Source of the DNA: Bryobacterales bacterium
GTDB lineage: Bacteria; Acidobacteriota; Terriglobia; Bryobacterales; Bryobacteraceae
NCBI GenBank assembly: GCA_020851555.1
Contig: JADZCM010000017.1
Coordinates: forward strand, 62,001 to 126,000
DNA length: 64,000 bases
Direction of reading: 5' to 3'
In this document: positions 53,421 to 60,717 of the stretch, piece by piece
How positions within the stretch are numbered: position 1 is the first letter of the stretch
How the letters are laid out: the number at the start of each line of letters is the position of its first letter
Translations under genes and position numbers: made by a program
The notes under the pieces: generated by a model
Seen by the model: only the letters and a program-made list of their open reading frames with translations
The model's database searches: none
What the model was told of the DNA's origin: nothing

Positions 53421-53855
53421 CCTCCACGCTCCGGCGAATCCCCACCAGAACACTCCCAGGAGTGCGATTCCCCAGCTGATTGAGCTTACACTCGCGCTGC
53501 ACATGCAACGAGTAGCCCCTGCAACGCGTTGCAGTTGTGTGCGGCGAAGTACGGCGGAGCGCTGATGAATTTGGATTCCCGTGCTTCACCTGCTTCTTGG
53601 AACAATAGCGAGTTGCGTGAGCGTCCATGAATATCGCGTGGGGGAGCGGCCGGTCCCCACGGGTATCGGCAGAATGAGACCGCGGACGCCCCGAGCCGTG
53701 TCTGAGTCGAGGCACTTTTGGTGGCGAGCGCGGGGGCGTGGGGAACGCTGGACTGCCTGCCGACCTCTGGCGAACGTGGGGTCAGCCGGCCACGAGCGTC
53801 AATGCACCACAGGACATCGCTTCCGGCCCGAGAGCATCGGTCGGGGACAGAGTGA
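53421..53855. other. Intergenic region, no convincing gene
   Basis: About 435 bases of apparently lower GC content than the core regions. Several overlapping open frames exist on both strands, but none shows a family motif or a ribosome site. It contains the left copy of a diverged direct repeat (53747-53791). Confidence 0.6.
53747..53791 (+). repeat. Diverged 45-bp direct repeat, left copy
   Basis: Begins GCTGGACTGCCTGCC and matches 54477-54521 with 38 of 45 positions identical by eye. The pair brackets the two small zinc-ribbon genes. Read in one frame it gives AGLPADLWRTWGQPA against AGLPANLWGTHGQPA. Confidence 0.7.
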
Positions 53856-53861
53856 TAGAAT
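53856..53861 (+). promoter_or_regulatory. Predicted -10 element (TAGAAT) of the first zinc-ribbon gene
   Basis: TAGAAT ends 8 bases before the ATG at 53870 with no ribosome site, fitting a leaderless message. Confidence 0.45.
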
Positions 53862-53869
53862 GTTGCGCC

Positions 53870-54073
53870 ATGGCGAACGTTCCTGGCCCGCAACCAGATG
53901 TGAAGTCTTGCCCGTGCGGTAAAGGCGAGCTTCGCAACATTCCACGGAGTCAGATGAAATCGGGGGGATACAAGCGCAAGGGTGGCAACGTATCAGCGGA
54001 CACGCACACATACGAGTGCCTCATCTGCGGGATTCGATTTGAGATCAATCAAGACCGGCCACTTGAGGGATAA
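53870..54073 (+). CDS. Small zinc-ribbon protein
   Basis: A 67-residue basic protein with two cysteine pairs, SCPCGKG (C14, C16) and YECLICGIRF (C50, C53), separated by a Lys/Arg-rich stretch (PRSQMKSGGYKRKGGN). This is a typical small zinc ribbon that could bind DNA, RNA or protein. A TAGAAT element directly precedes the ATG. Family not recognised; function unknown. The next small gene starts 93 bases on in a different frame and has a similar cysteine layout. Confidence 0.6.
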   Translation: MANVPGPQPDVKSCPCGKGELRNIPRSQMKSGGYKRKGGNVSADTHTYECLICGIRFEINQDRPLEG

Positions 54074-54166
54074 GTACTACAGGCTCCACCTGGAATTTCG
54101 AATCCGAAAGGGCCTTCTTGGCGATACTGGATTGCCGGAATCGGCAAACGGATTGGAGCGGCAGAG

Positions 54167-54382
54167 ATGACCGTGCCAGAGAGGATTGCAGCCTACCTCA
54201 AAAAGAACACACCTCACGCCTATTGCGACGACTGCCTTCAGAAACTTCTGAGACTCGCCCGAAGGCAGGAAGCTCAGCAGACCACGAAGCCCCTCGGCCT
54301 CACTGAAGCCTTCACCCGTGAGCCTGGCCGTTGCTTCAATTGCGGCAACGAAAGGCAAAGACTGGTTATCAGAGCGAACTGA
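54167..54382 (+). CDS. Small cysteine-pair protein
   Basis: A 71-residue protein beginning with a helix (PERIAAYLKKNTPHAYC) and carrying two CxxC pairs, YCDDCLQK (C20, C23) and RCFNCGNER (C56, C59), around a helical middle (LLRLARRQEAQQTT). The arrangement fits a zinc-stabilised helix-turn-helix-like fold; such short proteins are common in bacterial accessory DNA. The ATG follows GCGGCAGAG, a weak ribosome site. Function unknown. Confidence 0.6.
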   Translation: MTVPERIAAYLKKNTPHAYCDDCLQKLLRLARRQEAQQTTKPLGLTEAFTREPGRCFNCGNERQRLVIRAN

Positions 54383-54476
54383 TCTCCGACGTCTCAGGTG
54401 CATCTGAGGCCAGTACGCCCGATTACGGCATAACGCGGAGAGCATGGAGGTAGGGCCTACGTGGGTAAGGCCGGAT

Positions 54477-54521
54477 GCTGGACTACCTGCCAACCTCTGG
54501 GGAACGCATGGTCAGCCTGCC
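54477..54521 (+). repeat. Diverged 45-bp direct repeat, right copy
   Basis: Begins GCTGGACTACCTGCC and pairs with 53747-53791 (38 of 45 identical by eye), in the same orientation. It lies between the second cysteine-pair gene and the tRNA. Confidence 0.7.
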
Positions 54522-54673
54522 AGGGGCGGGGTTCAAACGGCGGATAGGGCCTTCCGGCAGGACTGGGAGCTTCAGGTCCTCAACCCGTTGCGGCCGTATC
54601 GGTATAGCCAGCAGTATAGCCAGACGGCCATTTTCGACCTTCGCTGTTTGATGTTAAGTGCTTTAGAGTCACA

Positions 54674-54750
54674 TGGTGGGCGGTGCAGGACTTGAACCTG
54701 CGGCCTCCTGCTTGTAAGGCAGGCGCTCTGACCAACTGAGCTAACCGCCC
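54674..54750 (-). tRNA. tRNA-Val (anticodon TAC)
   Basis: On the minus strand a full cloverleaf is visible: acceptor GGGCGGT pairing with ACCGCCC, D-arm GCTC...GAGC, anticodon arm CCTGC-CTTACAA-GCAGG with anticodon TAC (Val), T-arm GCAGG-TTCAAGT-CCTGC, and an encoded CCA end. It is 77 bases long. Its 3' end points toward the accessory patch at lower coordinates; btuC lies 65 bases upstream of its 5' end. Confidence 0.97.
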
Positions 54751-54814
54751 GCACCGTCCACCATAGCACCCGCCCGCAAGACGCATCAATCCGCGCGCCG
54801 GCGCGCGCGCCGAT

Positions 54815-55840
54815 TCACAGCCAGAGGCTGCGGCGGCGTGACCGCAGCAGCCAGATAAAGAACGGGCCGCCGGTCATGGCCGTAATCACCCCCACGGGAA
54901 GTTCCGTGGGTGCCAGCAGCGTGCGCGCCAGGGTGTCGGCCAGCGCCAGAAACGCCGCTCCCGAGAAGAACGCGCACGGTATCAGGACCCTGTGGTCCGC
55001 GCCCAGCCGCAGCCGCAGCGCATGCGGCACGATCAGACCCACAAAGCCGATCGGCCCGGTCAGCGAAGTGAGGGTTCCGGCCATGACCGACCCCGCCAGG
55101 TAGCCCGTAAGCATCAGCCGCTGGGTGGAAACGCCGCGGGCGGCCGCCCAGTCTTCTCCCACCGCAAGCAGGTTCCAGTCGCGCGCTCTCCAGACGGCGT
55201 AGCCGGCAAACGGCAGCACCACCGCCGCCAGCCACGCCAGCGCCGTGTACTCCACCGCGTCAATCCCTCCGAGCAGCCACCGCACGATGGCGAAAGACTG
55301 GCTGAAACCGGCGAAGTACTGAAGAAACAGGATGGAGGCCAGGCAGATGCTGTTGACCGTCACTCCCGCCAGCAGCAGCGTAAAGGAGGATATGCGCCGG
55401 CCCTCGGCGGCCACGCCCAGAACCAACGCCAGGACCGCGGCCGCTCCCGCCATTGCCGCAATCCAGATTGCGGGGACGCCCGCGACCCGGCCCCACCCCG
55501 CCGAAATGGCGATCACCGCGCCCAGCGACGCGCCGCTCGAAACGCCCAGCGTGTAGGGCTCGGCCAGCGCATCGCGCAGCAGGGCCTGGAACAGCGTCCC
55601 GGTCACGGCCAGCGCCCCGCCGGCCAGCAGCGCCAGCAGCACTCGCGGCAGCCGGGCCCGGAACAGAATCTCGGCGTCCGGTGACGCGCCCGCCAGCGCG
55701 CGGCCAAGGTGGATGTGCGCCGAACCCACCAGCGGGAGCAGAAACAGGGCGGCGCCCGCCAGCGCCGCCGTCACTCCCACGGCCAGCCAGAAGCTGCGGG
55801 ATGTCAGAGCAGGCCGCAGCGGGCCGCCGGTCCGGCTCAT
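54815..55840 (-). CDS. btuC: Cobalamin ABC transporter permease
   Basis: A 341-residue FecCD/BtuC-type permease with about ten hydrophobic segments. ARLPRVLLALLAGGALAVTG and GGIDAVEYTALAWLAAVVLP are family-typical, as is GPIGFVGLIVPHALRLRLG near the C-terminus, which contacts the ATPase. It moves cobalamin through the inner membrane with BtuD and BtuF. Start ATG 55840 is used; an alternative ATG at 55882 overlaps btuD by 11 bases. It is the last gene of the riboswitch-controlled operon. Confidence 0.92.
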   Translation of the reverse strand: MSRTGGPLRPALTSRSFWLAVGVTAALAGAALFLLPLVGSAHIHLGRALAGASPDAEILFRARLPRVLLALLAGGALAVTGTLFQALLRDALAEPYTLGVSSGASLGAVIAISAGWGRVAGVPAIWIAAMAGAAAVLALVLGVAAEGRRISSFTLLLAGVTVNSICLASILFLQYFAGFSQSFAIVRWLLGGIDAVEYTALAWLAAVVLPFAGYAVWRARDWNLLAVGEDWAAARGVSTQRLMLTGYLAGSVMAGTLTSLTGPIGFVGLIVPHALRLRLGADHRVLIPCAFFSGAAFLALADTLARTLLAPTELPVGVITAMTGGPFFIWLLRSRRRSLWL

Positions 55841-55871
55841 ACCGGGCCCGAAGGCCTGTCCCCCAGGCGGT

Positions 55872-56636
55872 CTAGCTCCCATACAGGATCCAGGGCCGCC
55901 CGGCCTCCGATCGCACCGCGGCCGAAACCCCGAATACCTCGAGGATCGTTCCGGCGTCCAACACCTCCGAGGGCGCGGCATCCCGCACCAGTTCTCCACC
56001 ACGCAACACCAGCACCCGGTCGGAGTACGCCGCCGCCAGGTTCAGGTCGTGGGTGACGGCCACAACCAGCATGCCGGCCGCCTGCCTGCGCAGCACTGTG
56101 TAGATCGACACCTGATGCTGCAGGTCCAGGAAAGTCGTCGGCTCGTCCAGCAGCAGCACCTTTGGCGATTGGGCCAGCACGGAGGCCAGGATGACCCGCT
56201 GCTTCTCCCCCCCGCTGAGCGACCGGAAGTCCCGCCCGCGGAAGCCGAGCGTGCCGGTCGCGTGCATCGCCCGCTCGACCGCCTCGCGGTCATCCGGCGA
56301 TTCGAACAACCCGTCGCAGTACGGCGTGCGGCCCATCATCACCACCTGCTCCGCGGTGAAGGGGAACTCGATCCGCAGGCTCTGGGGAACAAAGGAGACT
56401 TCCCGCGCGAACGGGCGGCGGGGCCACTTGCGGACCTCCCTTCCCGCGTACCGGCAGCTCCCCAGGTAACGCGGCCGGAGGCCGGCCATCACGGAAAGAA
56501 GGGTGGATTTGCCGGCGCCGTTCGGCCCCACAACCGCAACCATCTGAGGCCGGTCAAGCTCCACCGTCACGCCGCGCAGCACTTCGGCGCCGCCGTGGCT
56601 GAGCCCAACCCCGGAAAGCGCGAAGAGGGCGCTCAC
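55872..56636 (-). CDS. btuD: Cobalamin ABC transporter ATPase
   Basis: A 254-residue ABC ATPase. Walker A is GPNGAGKSTLL, the signature LSGGEKQRV, Walker B VLLLDEPTTFLD and the switch His in VTHDLNLAAAY. GTG 56636 overlaps the btuF stop (GTGA), setting the start. It drives BtuC with ATP. The cargo is taken as cobalamin from the operon's riboswitch and BtuB, since motifs alone fit siderophore transporters equally well. Confidence 0.93.
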   Translation of the reverse strand: MSALFALSGVGLSHGGAEVLRGVTVELDRPQMVAVVGPNGAGKSTLLSVMAGLRPRYLGSCRYAGREVRKWPRRPFAREVSFVPQSLRIEFPFTAEQVVMMGRTPYCDGLFESPDDREAVERAMHATGTLGFRGRDFRSLSGGEKQRVILASVLAQSPKVLLLDEPTTFLDLQHQVSIYTVLRRQAAGMLVVAVTHDLNLAAAYSDRVLVLRGGELVRDAAPSEVLDAGTILEVFGVSAAVRSEAGRPWILYGS

Positions 56637-57481
56637 TCTACGGCCTCCGGGTGCAGAAGGGCCGCGATCCGGCGGGCGGCCTCGGCCACCCGCGGCCCGG
56701 GCACCACGAATATGTCGGACGCCACGGCAAACACGCGCCCGCTCCGAACCGCGCGCAGCGTGGGGTTGCGTCCCCACAATGCCGCCACGCCGCGCTTTTC
56801 CTCTTCGCTCACGCCGCCGGCGCGCGCCATCTCTCCCATGTCGATGATCACGTCCGGATTGCGCGACAGCACCTCCTCCAGGCTCACCCGGGAGTAGGGG
56901 ACAACCGCGTCGTGGAAGGCGTTGCGCCCTCCCGCCAATTCGATCAGTTCGCCAAGGTAGGAGCCCGCTCCGGCGGCGATGAGGTCTTCCAGCCTGCCGG
57001 GCGTCCTTCCCACCACGAACAACACACGCAGGCGGGGCAGGTTGCGGGTTCGCTCCCGGAGCCCCTCCAGTTCACGCTTCGTGCGGGAGCACACCTGTTC
57101 GGCGCGCGCCGGGACGCCGGCGGCTCTCCCGATCGACCGGACGGACTGGTATATGCCGTCCACGGTGGAGTCGTTCACTTCGAGCAGGTTCAGCCCGAGA
57201 CGCGACAGCGCCCCGTTCTGGTGGAGCATGCTGGATTCCACGATGACCAGGTCCGGGCGCAGGGACAGGATGGTTTCGGCGTTGGGGCGGAGGTAGTTGC
57301 CGATCTTGGGCTTCGCGGCCGCCTCCGGAGGATAGCGGCAGAAGGTGGTGACGCCCGCCACCCGACCGCCCAGTCCCAGGGCGTAGAGCATTTCGGTAAT
57401 GCTCGGAGCCGTGGATACGATGCGCCGCGGCTGCGCAAGACAGATGGCCGCGGCGGCCAGCCACACCATTGCGAGGCGCAT
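56633..57481 (-). CDS. btuF: Periplasmic cobalamin-binding protein
   Basis: A 282-residue substrate-binding protein of the BtuF/FepB helical-backbone type, with a signal peptide (RLAMVWLAAAAICLAQ). RRIVSTAPSITEMLYALGLG, GVTTFCRYPPEA, PDLVIVES and the C-terminal PGPRVAEAARRIAALLHPE are typical. It passes cobalamin from BtuB to BtuCD. ATG 57481 shares a base with the btuB stop (TGATG), fixing the start and suggesting coupled translation. Confidence 0.92.
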   Translation of the reverse strand: MRLAMVWLAAAAICLAQPRRIVSTAPSITEMLYALGLGGRVAGVTTFCRYPPEAAAKPKIGNYLRPNAETILSLRPDLVIVESSMLHQNGALSRLGLNLLEVNDSTVDGIYQSVRSIGRAAGVPARAEQVCSRTKRELEGLRERTRNLPRLRVLFVVGRTPGRLEDLIAAGAGSYLGELIELAGGRNAFHDAVVPYSRVSLEEVLSRNPDVIIDMGEMARAGGVSEEEKRGVAALWGRNPTLRAVRSGRVFAVASDIFVVPGPRVAEAARRIAALLHPEAVE

Positions 57482-59721
57482 CACCATTCCAGGCGGATGC
57501 CTCCCCGCACGCCGCGGGAGAGGCTGCTGTATCCGAGCGCCTCCTGGTAGCGGCTGTTGAGCAGGTTGTCCACGCGCAAGTACGGAGCCAGGTGATCCGA
57601 GAGCTTGTAAGACCCAGCGGCATAGACGCACTGATAGCCGGGATTGCGGTTCACCCCGAACCAGTAGTCGGCGTCCTGCCGCTCACCCACCAGCAGAGCG
57701 CCCGCCTGAACCCACCACCGCCGGGGCGTGATGGAAACTGCAATGGACCCGGAGTGGCCCGGCCTTCGGGCGAGCTCCTGGCCCACCCCGTAAAACGGGC
57801 TGGCCGGCGAGTTGGACTTGAGGATCCTCGTCCACAGGCGTGTATACGCCGCGTCTACCGTAACCGCCCCGGAGAGCCGCGCGCGTCCGGACAGCTCCAG
57901 GCCTCGAGCCCGGCTGGCTTCCAGGTTCCGCCAACTCCCCCAGACCGGCGGCGGGAGCGAGACGAAAGTCAGGCTGTCGCGAAACCGGTTTTCGAATAAG
58001 GCGGCCTCCGTCCGGACCCGGCGGCCGAACCATTCCTGGACCAGTCCCGCCTCGTAGCTCGAGGTTCTCTCCGGAACCAGATCCAGGTTCCCGACAAAAT
58101 AAGACTCCCGCGAGAAGTTCTGGATCAGGCTCGGCTCGGTTATGCCCCTGCCCGCAGCGAGCCTAAGGAAGGTGGAAGACAGCGGACCGCGCTGCCGCGC
58201 CAGCAGAACGCCCGCGGCGCCGCGGGGGGCGAATTTGCGGCCGTAGACGCTGGAGCGTTCCAGACGGGCTCCGCCGGACAGAAACAGACGCCCGCCCACA
58301 GTCTGGTTCGCGTGCAGGAACAACCCGTGATTGTTGCGGGCCACGGCGGCCTTCGAGACCACGCCCTCCTGCCGCTCGAACTCATAGCCGAAGACGACCG
58401 TGGAGGCGGAAGAGGTCCAGTTTCCCTGGTACCCAAGCCGCTTGCGGCTGGTGGCGCTGAGGTACGGCTCGAAGAGCGGATAAAGCGTGACCTCCTGGGA
58501 GACCAGGCGCGTTCCGGGCGGCGTGGCGCCGGCGGACTGTCCGGGCTGCAGGAGCCGTTCCAGGTAGGTTCGCGGCTGCGGCCCGGCCGTGTCCCGAACC
58601 AGGGCCGCGATGCCGTACGGCCCCTGTGTCTCCAGGTCGGTGTAGAGGTCTCTCATCCGGTGGTAGCCGAAGGAGAACTGCTGCGCGTAATGTCCCCCGC
58701 GGGCGTCGTCCAGACGGAACGAGAGCACCGAGTCCCGGTTGGTTTCACCGGCGTCAAAATCGAACAGCCCATACGCCACCTGCCCGGGAACGCCGACAAA
58801 AGAGTCGGAGACGCGCGCGACGCCCCGAAACTGTGTGGCGGAAGACAGCCGCAGCCCGGCGTTGGCGCTGCCCGTCGTGTTACGGAAAGCGTCATTCGGA
58901 AACTGGCCGGCGCTGTGGTCCTGCGCCGCGTGCAGCGAGTAGTCGAGCCGGCCGCCCAAGCCGCCGGCCAGGCCCGCCCGCCATGCGTCCGTGCCGAAGC
59001 TGCCGCGCTCGTAGGCCAGGCCGCCGCGTGGCCGGGCGCGTTCCGCATCGCCGCGCCGCGTGAACAACTGCACCACTCCGGCGGCGGCCTCGGCCCCGAA
59101 CAGCGCGCTTCCGGGGCCACGGACGACCTCGATGCGGTCCAGGTCCGCGCTGAGGAGGTTCCCGAAGTTGAACTCCCCGCCGGGATCGTTCACCGGGACT
59201 CCGTCGATGAGCACCAGCGTTCCGGTCCTCCCGGCGCCCCGGGTGAAGACCGATGTCTGGCCCCCGCGCCTTCCACTCGTGGTGGCCTGCACGCCCGCCA
59301 GTTCGCGCAGGAGATCGGCAAGCGCGGGGTATTGCCGTCCCTCCAGGTCGGTCCGCGTCAGGACGCTGGCGGAAAGGGCGGCCTGCTCCGGCGTCGCCGG
59401 GCCCCGCGTCGCCGTGACCAGGACCTCGGAGGCGACCCAGGCGATTTCGAGCCCCACGCGCGCCTCTCCCGCGCCGTCAAGATCCAGGATGCGAGTCTGA
59501 AACCCAGGGGCGGAGATGACGGCGCGGCAGGAGTCCACTTCGGGGGCGCCGAATCTTCCCTCCGCGTCCGTGGTCAGCAGCCGGCTGCCGCAGACCACAC
59601 GGGCCCCCGGAACAGGACGTGCGTCGGGATCCAGGACCAAACCGCGTATCCCGCCCGGCTGGGCGCTGAGCCCCAGCGCTCCAGCCAGCAACGGGAAAAG
59701 TAGAAACAGGCTTCTGTTCAT
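57481..59721 (-). CDS. btuB: TonB-dependent vitamin B12 receptor with N-terminal regulatory-like domain
   Basis: A 746-residue outer-membrane receptor. A signal peptide (LFLLFPLLAGALGLSA) is followed by a CarboxypepD_reg-like domain (IRGLVLDPDARPVPGARVV, about 25-95), a TonB box (EVLVTATR, residues 99-106), a plug (LLRELAGVQATTSGRRGG, TLVLIDGVPVND) and a 22-strand-type barrel ending in GIRLEW. The extra N-terminal domain is not found in E. coli BtuB. ATG 59721 with AGGGAG upstream is chosen over an earlier start. The cobalamin riboswitch just upstream gives the substrate. Confidence 0.92.
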   Translation of the reverse strand: MNRSLFLLFPLLAGALGLSAQPGGIRGLVLDPDARPVPGARVVCGSRLLTTDAEGRFGAPEVDSCRAVISAPGFQTRILDLDGAGEARVGLEIAWVASEVLVTATRGPATPEQAALSASVLTRTDLEGRQYPALADLLRELAGVQATTSGRRGGQTSVFTRGAGRTGTLVLIDGVPVNDPGGEFNFGNLLSADLDRIEVVRGPGSALFGAEAAAGVVQLFTRRGDAERARPRGGLAYERGSFGTDAWRAGLAGGLGGRLDYSLHAAQDHSAGQFPNDAFRNTTGSANAGLRLSSATQFRGVARVSDSFVGVPGQVAYGLFDFDAGETNRDSVLSFRLDDARGGHYAQQFSFGYHRMRDLYTDLETQGPYGIAALVRDTAGPQPRTYLERLLQPGQSAGATPPGTRLVSQEVTLYPLFEPYLSATSRKRLGYQGNWTSSASTVVFGYEFERQEGVVSKAAVARNNHGLFLHANQTVGGRLFLSGGARLERSSVYGRKFAPRGAAGVLLARQRGPLSSTFLRLAAGRGITEPSLIQNFSRESYFVGNLDLVPERTSSYEAGLVQEWFGRRVRTEAALFENRFRDSLTFVSLPPPVWGSWRNLEASRARGLELSGRARLSGAVTVDAAYTRLWTRILKSNSPASPFYGVGQELARRPGHSGSIAVSITPRRWWVQAGALLVGERQDADYWFGVNRNPGYQCVYAAGSYKLSDHLAPYLRVDNLLNSRYQEALGYSSLSRGVRGGIRLEW

Positions 59722-59754
59722 GAGTCGTTCTCCCTCGGAACGCATCACTCATCT

Positions 59755-59925
59755 GGCCAGAAACCGGTCTCCTGACTCGCGACTTAGCCTGCCTTGACGG
59801 CTAGCCCGGCCTTCCCGTTTTTCACAGTGGCCGTGCGGCCATACTCCCTGTCGCTTACAGTTGCGGGGCAGTAGCGGCTTTCCACCGCTTTTCCGCTCAT
59901 TCCTGGCGCGTTGGTGATCGCTATG
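59755..59925 (-). promoter_or_regulatory. Cobalamin (adenosylcobalamin) riboswitch
   Basis: Read on the minus strand, the leader contains the conserved B12-box core CTGCCCCGCAACTGTAAGCG, then GGCCACTGTG, GGGAAGGC and the end motif GCGAGTCAGGAGACCGG, in the right order and spacing for the cobalamin riboswitch. It sits 34 bases before the btuB start. Bound cobalamin would be expected to reduce btuBFDC expression, probably by hiding the ribosome site. Ends are approximate. Confidence 0.92.
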
Positions 59926-59973
59926 AAATATCGTGCCGCCTCGGGTCCGGAGCGGATCCGTACGGCATCGACG

Positions 59974-59979
59974 AGTATA
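59974..59979 (-). promoter_or_regulatory. Predicted -10 element (TATACT) of the btu operon
   Basis: TATACT on the minus strand, about 50 bases upstream of the riboswitch aptamer. It would start transcription near 59967. A -35 box is not clear. Confidence 0.45.
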
Positions 59980-59991
59980 GCAGGGGCGGGC

Positions 59992-60342
59992 CTAACCGCG
60001 GCGCGGACTGCGGCCGCGATCCGTGAAATGATAGCGGCGGAACTCGAGAGCAATCCGCCGGGAATTGTCCCGGTCTTCCAGGCGCACAATGCGTCCCAGG
60101 CACTCGACGCAGCGCGCCTGCTCGAGCTCGGTGCCGGGAAGTTGCAGGGTCACGCGGACGGCGTGCCCGGCCTCCGGCAGAACGCGACCCTCCACACCGA
60201 GATCCGGAGAGAAGAGCAATCCGGCCCTGCTCATGTTCAGCGTTACGCCCGCCAGACTGTCGAAGGCGCGGAAGGGGGACCAGATCTGGCAGGGCAACTG
60301 CACGTCGAACCTCGGGTTGCGCCGCTGGTCGTGTTCTAGCAT
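59992..60342 (-). CDS. PilZ-domain protein (cyclic di-GMP binding)
   Basis: A 116-residue single PilZ domain. RRNPRFDVQLPCQIW supplies the RxxxR motif and LNMSRAGLLFSPD the (D/N)xSxxG motif, both needed to bind cyclic di-GMP. The C-terminus is basic. It would act as a small c-di-GMP-responsive adaptor; its target is unknown. It lies upstream of the btu promoter on the same strand but is probably a separate unit. Confidence 0.88.
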   Translation of the reverse strand: MLEHDQRRNPRFDVQLPCQIWSPFRAFDSLAGVTLNMSRAGLLFSPDLGVEGRVLPEAGHAVRVTLQLPGTELEQARCVECLGRIVRLEDRDNSRRIALEFRRYHFTDRGRSPRRG

Positions 60343-60717
60343 ACTCCCACCGACGTAGGTTATCGAATCCCGCGGCGCTGGTCCGGCTATCTTTCAGCCA
60401 ACCGGCAGGAAACGCATCCTAGTACTGGATGGGGCGCGTCCGGCGCCTCTTGGAGGCTGCGGCCGGCGGGATTTCGGCCGCCGGGTCCGTTTTTGCGGGC
60501 TGGCGGCGGCTCCAGGCCAAGCGGTACCAGAGTCCAGGCTCGGTACTGAACGGGTGGGAGACGGTTCCCCGGCCGGGGAGTTCTAGTTCCGGATGGCCCT
60601 GTCGGGAGGCTGGCGGTTCCAGCGGAGGCGGCTGGAGGTACAGCCGCAAGCGCCTTGCCGAGTGGAACACGGCAGCGTTCCCTCCGGGTCTCACGGCGAG
60701 CGAAAGGCGCGAATCCG
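60343..60717. other. Intergenic region, no convincing gene
   Basis: About 375 bases between the PilZ gene and the end of the permease gene. Open frames on both strands are present but Arg/Gly/Ser-biased, without motifs or ribosome sites. Confidence 0.6.

Noticed and set aside
53738..53869. Upstream extension of the first zinc-ribbon gene to 53738
   Set aside because: It would read through the repeat and the TAGAAT box; the ATG at 53870 fits the -10 position better.
51998..54521. CRISPR array or integron attC sites
   Set aside because: Only two copies of each repeat are present, with unequal content between them and no core sites, cas genes or integrase.
54580..54789. Short open frames across 54580-54789
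   Set aside because: They are read through tRNA-Val and have no independent support.
59784..60089. Open frame on the minus strand across the btu leader
   Set aside because: It covers the cobalamin riboswitch and has no motif; the conserved RNA elements explain the sequence.
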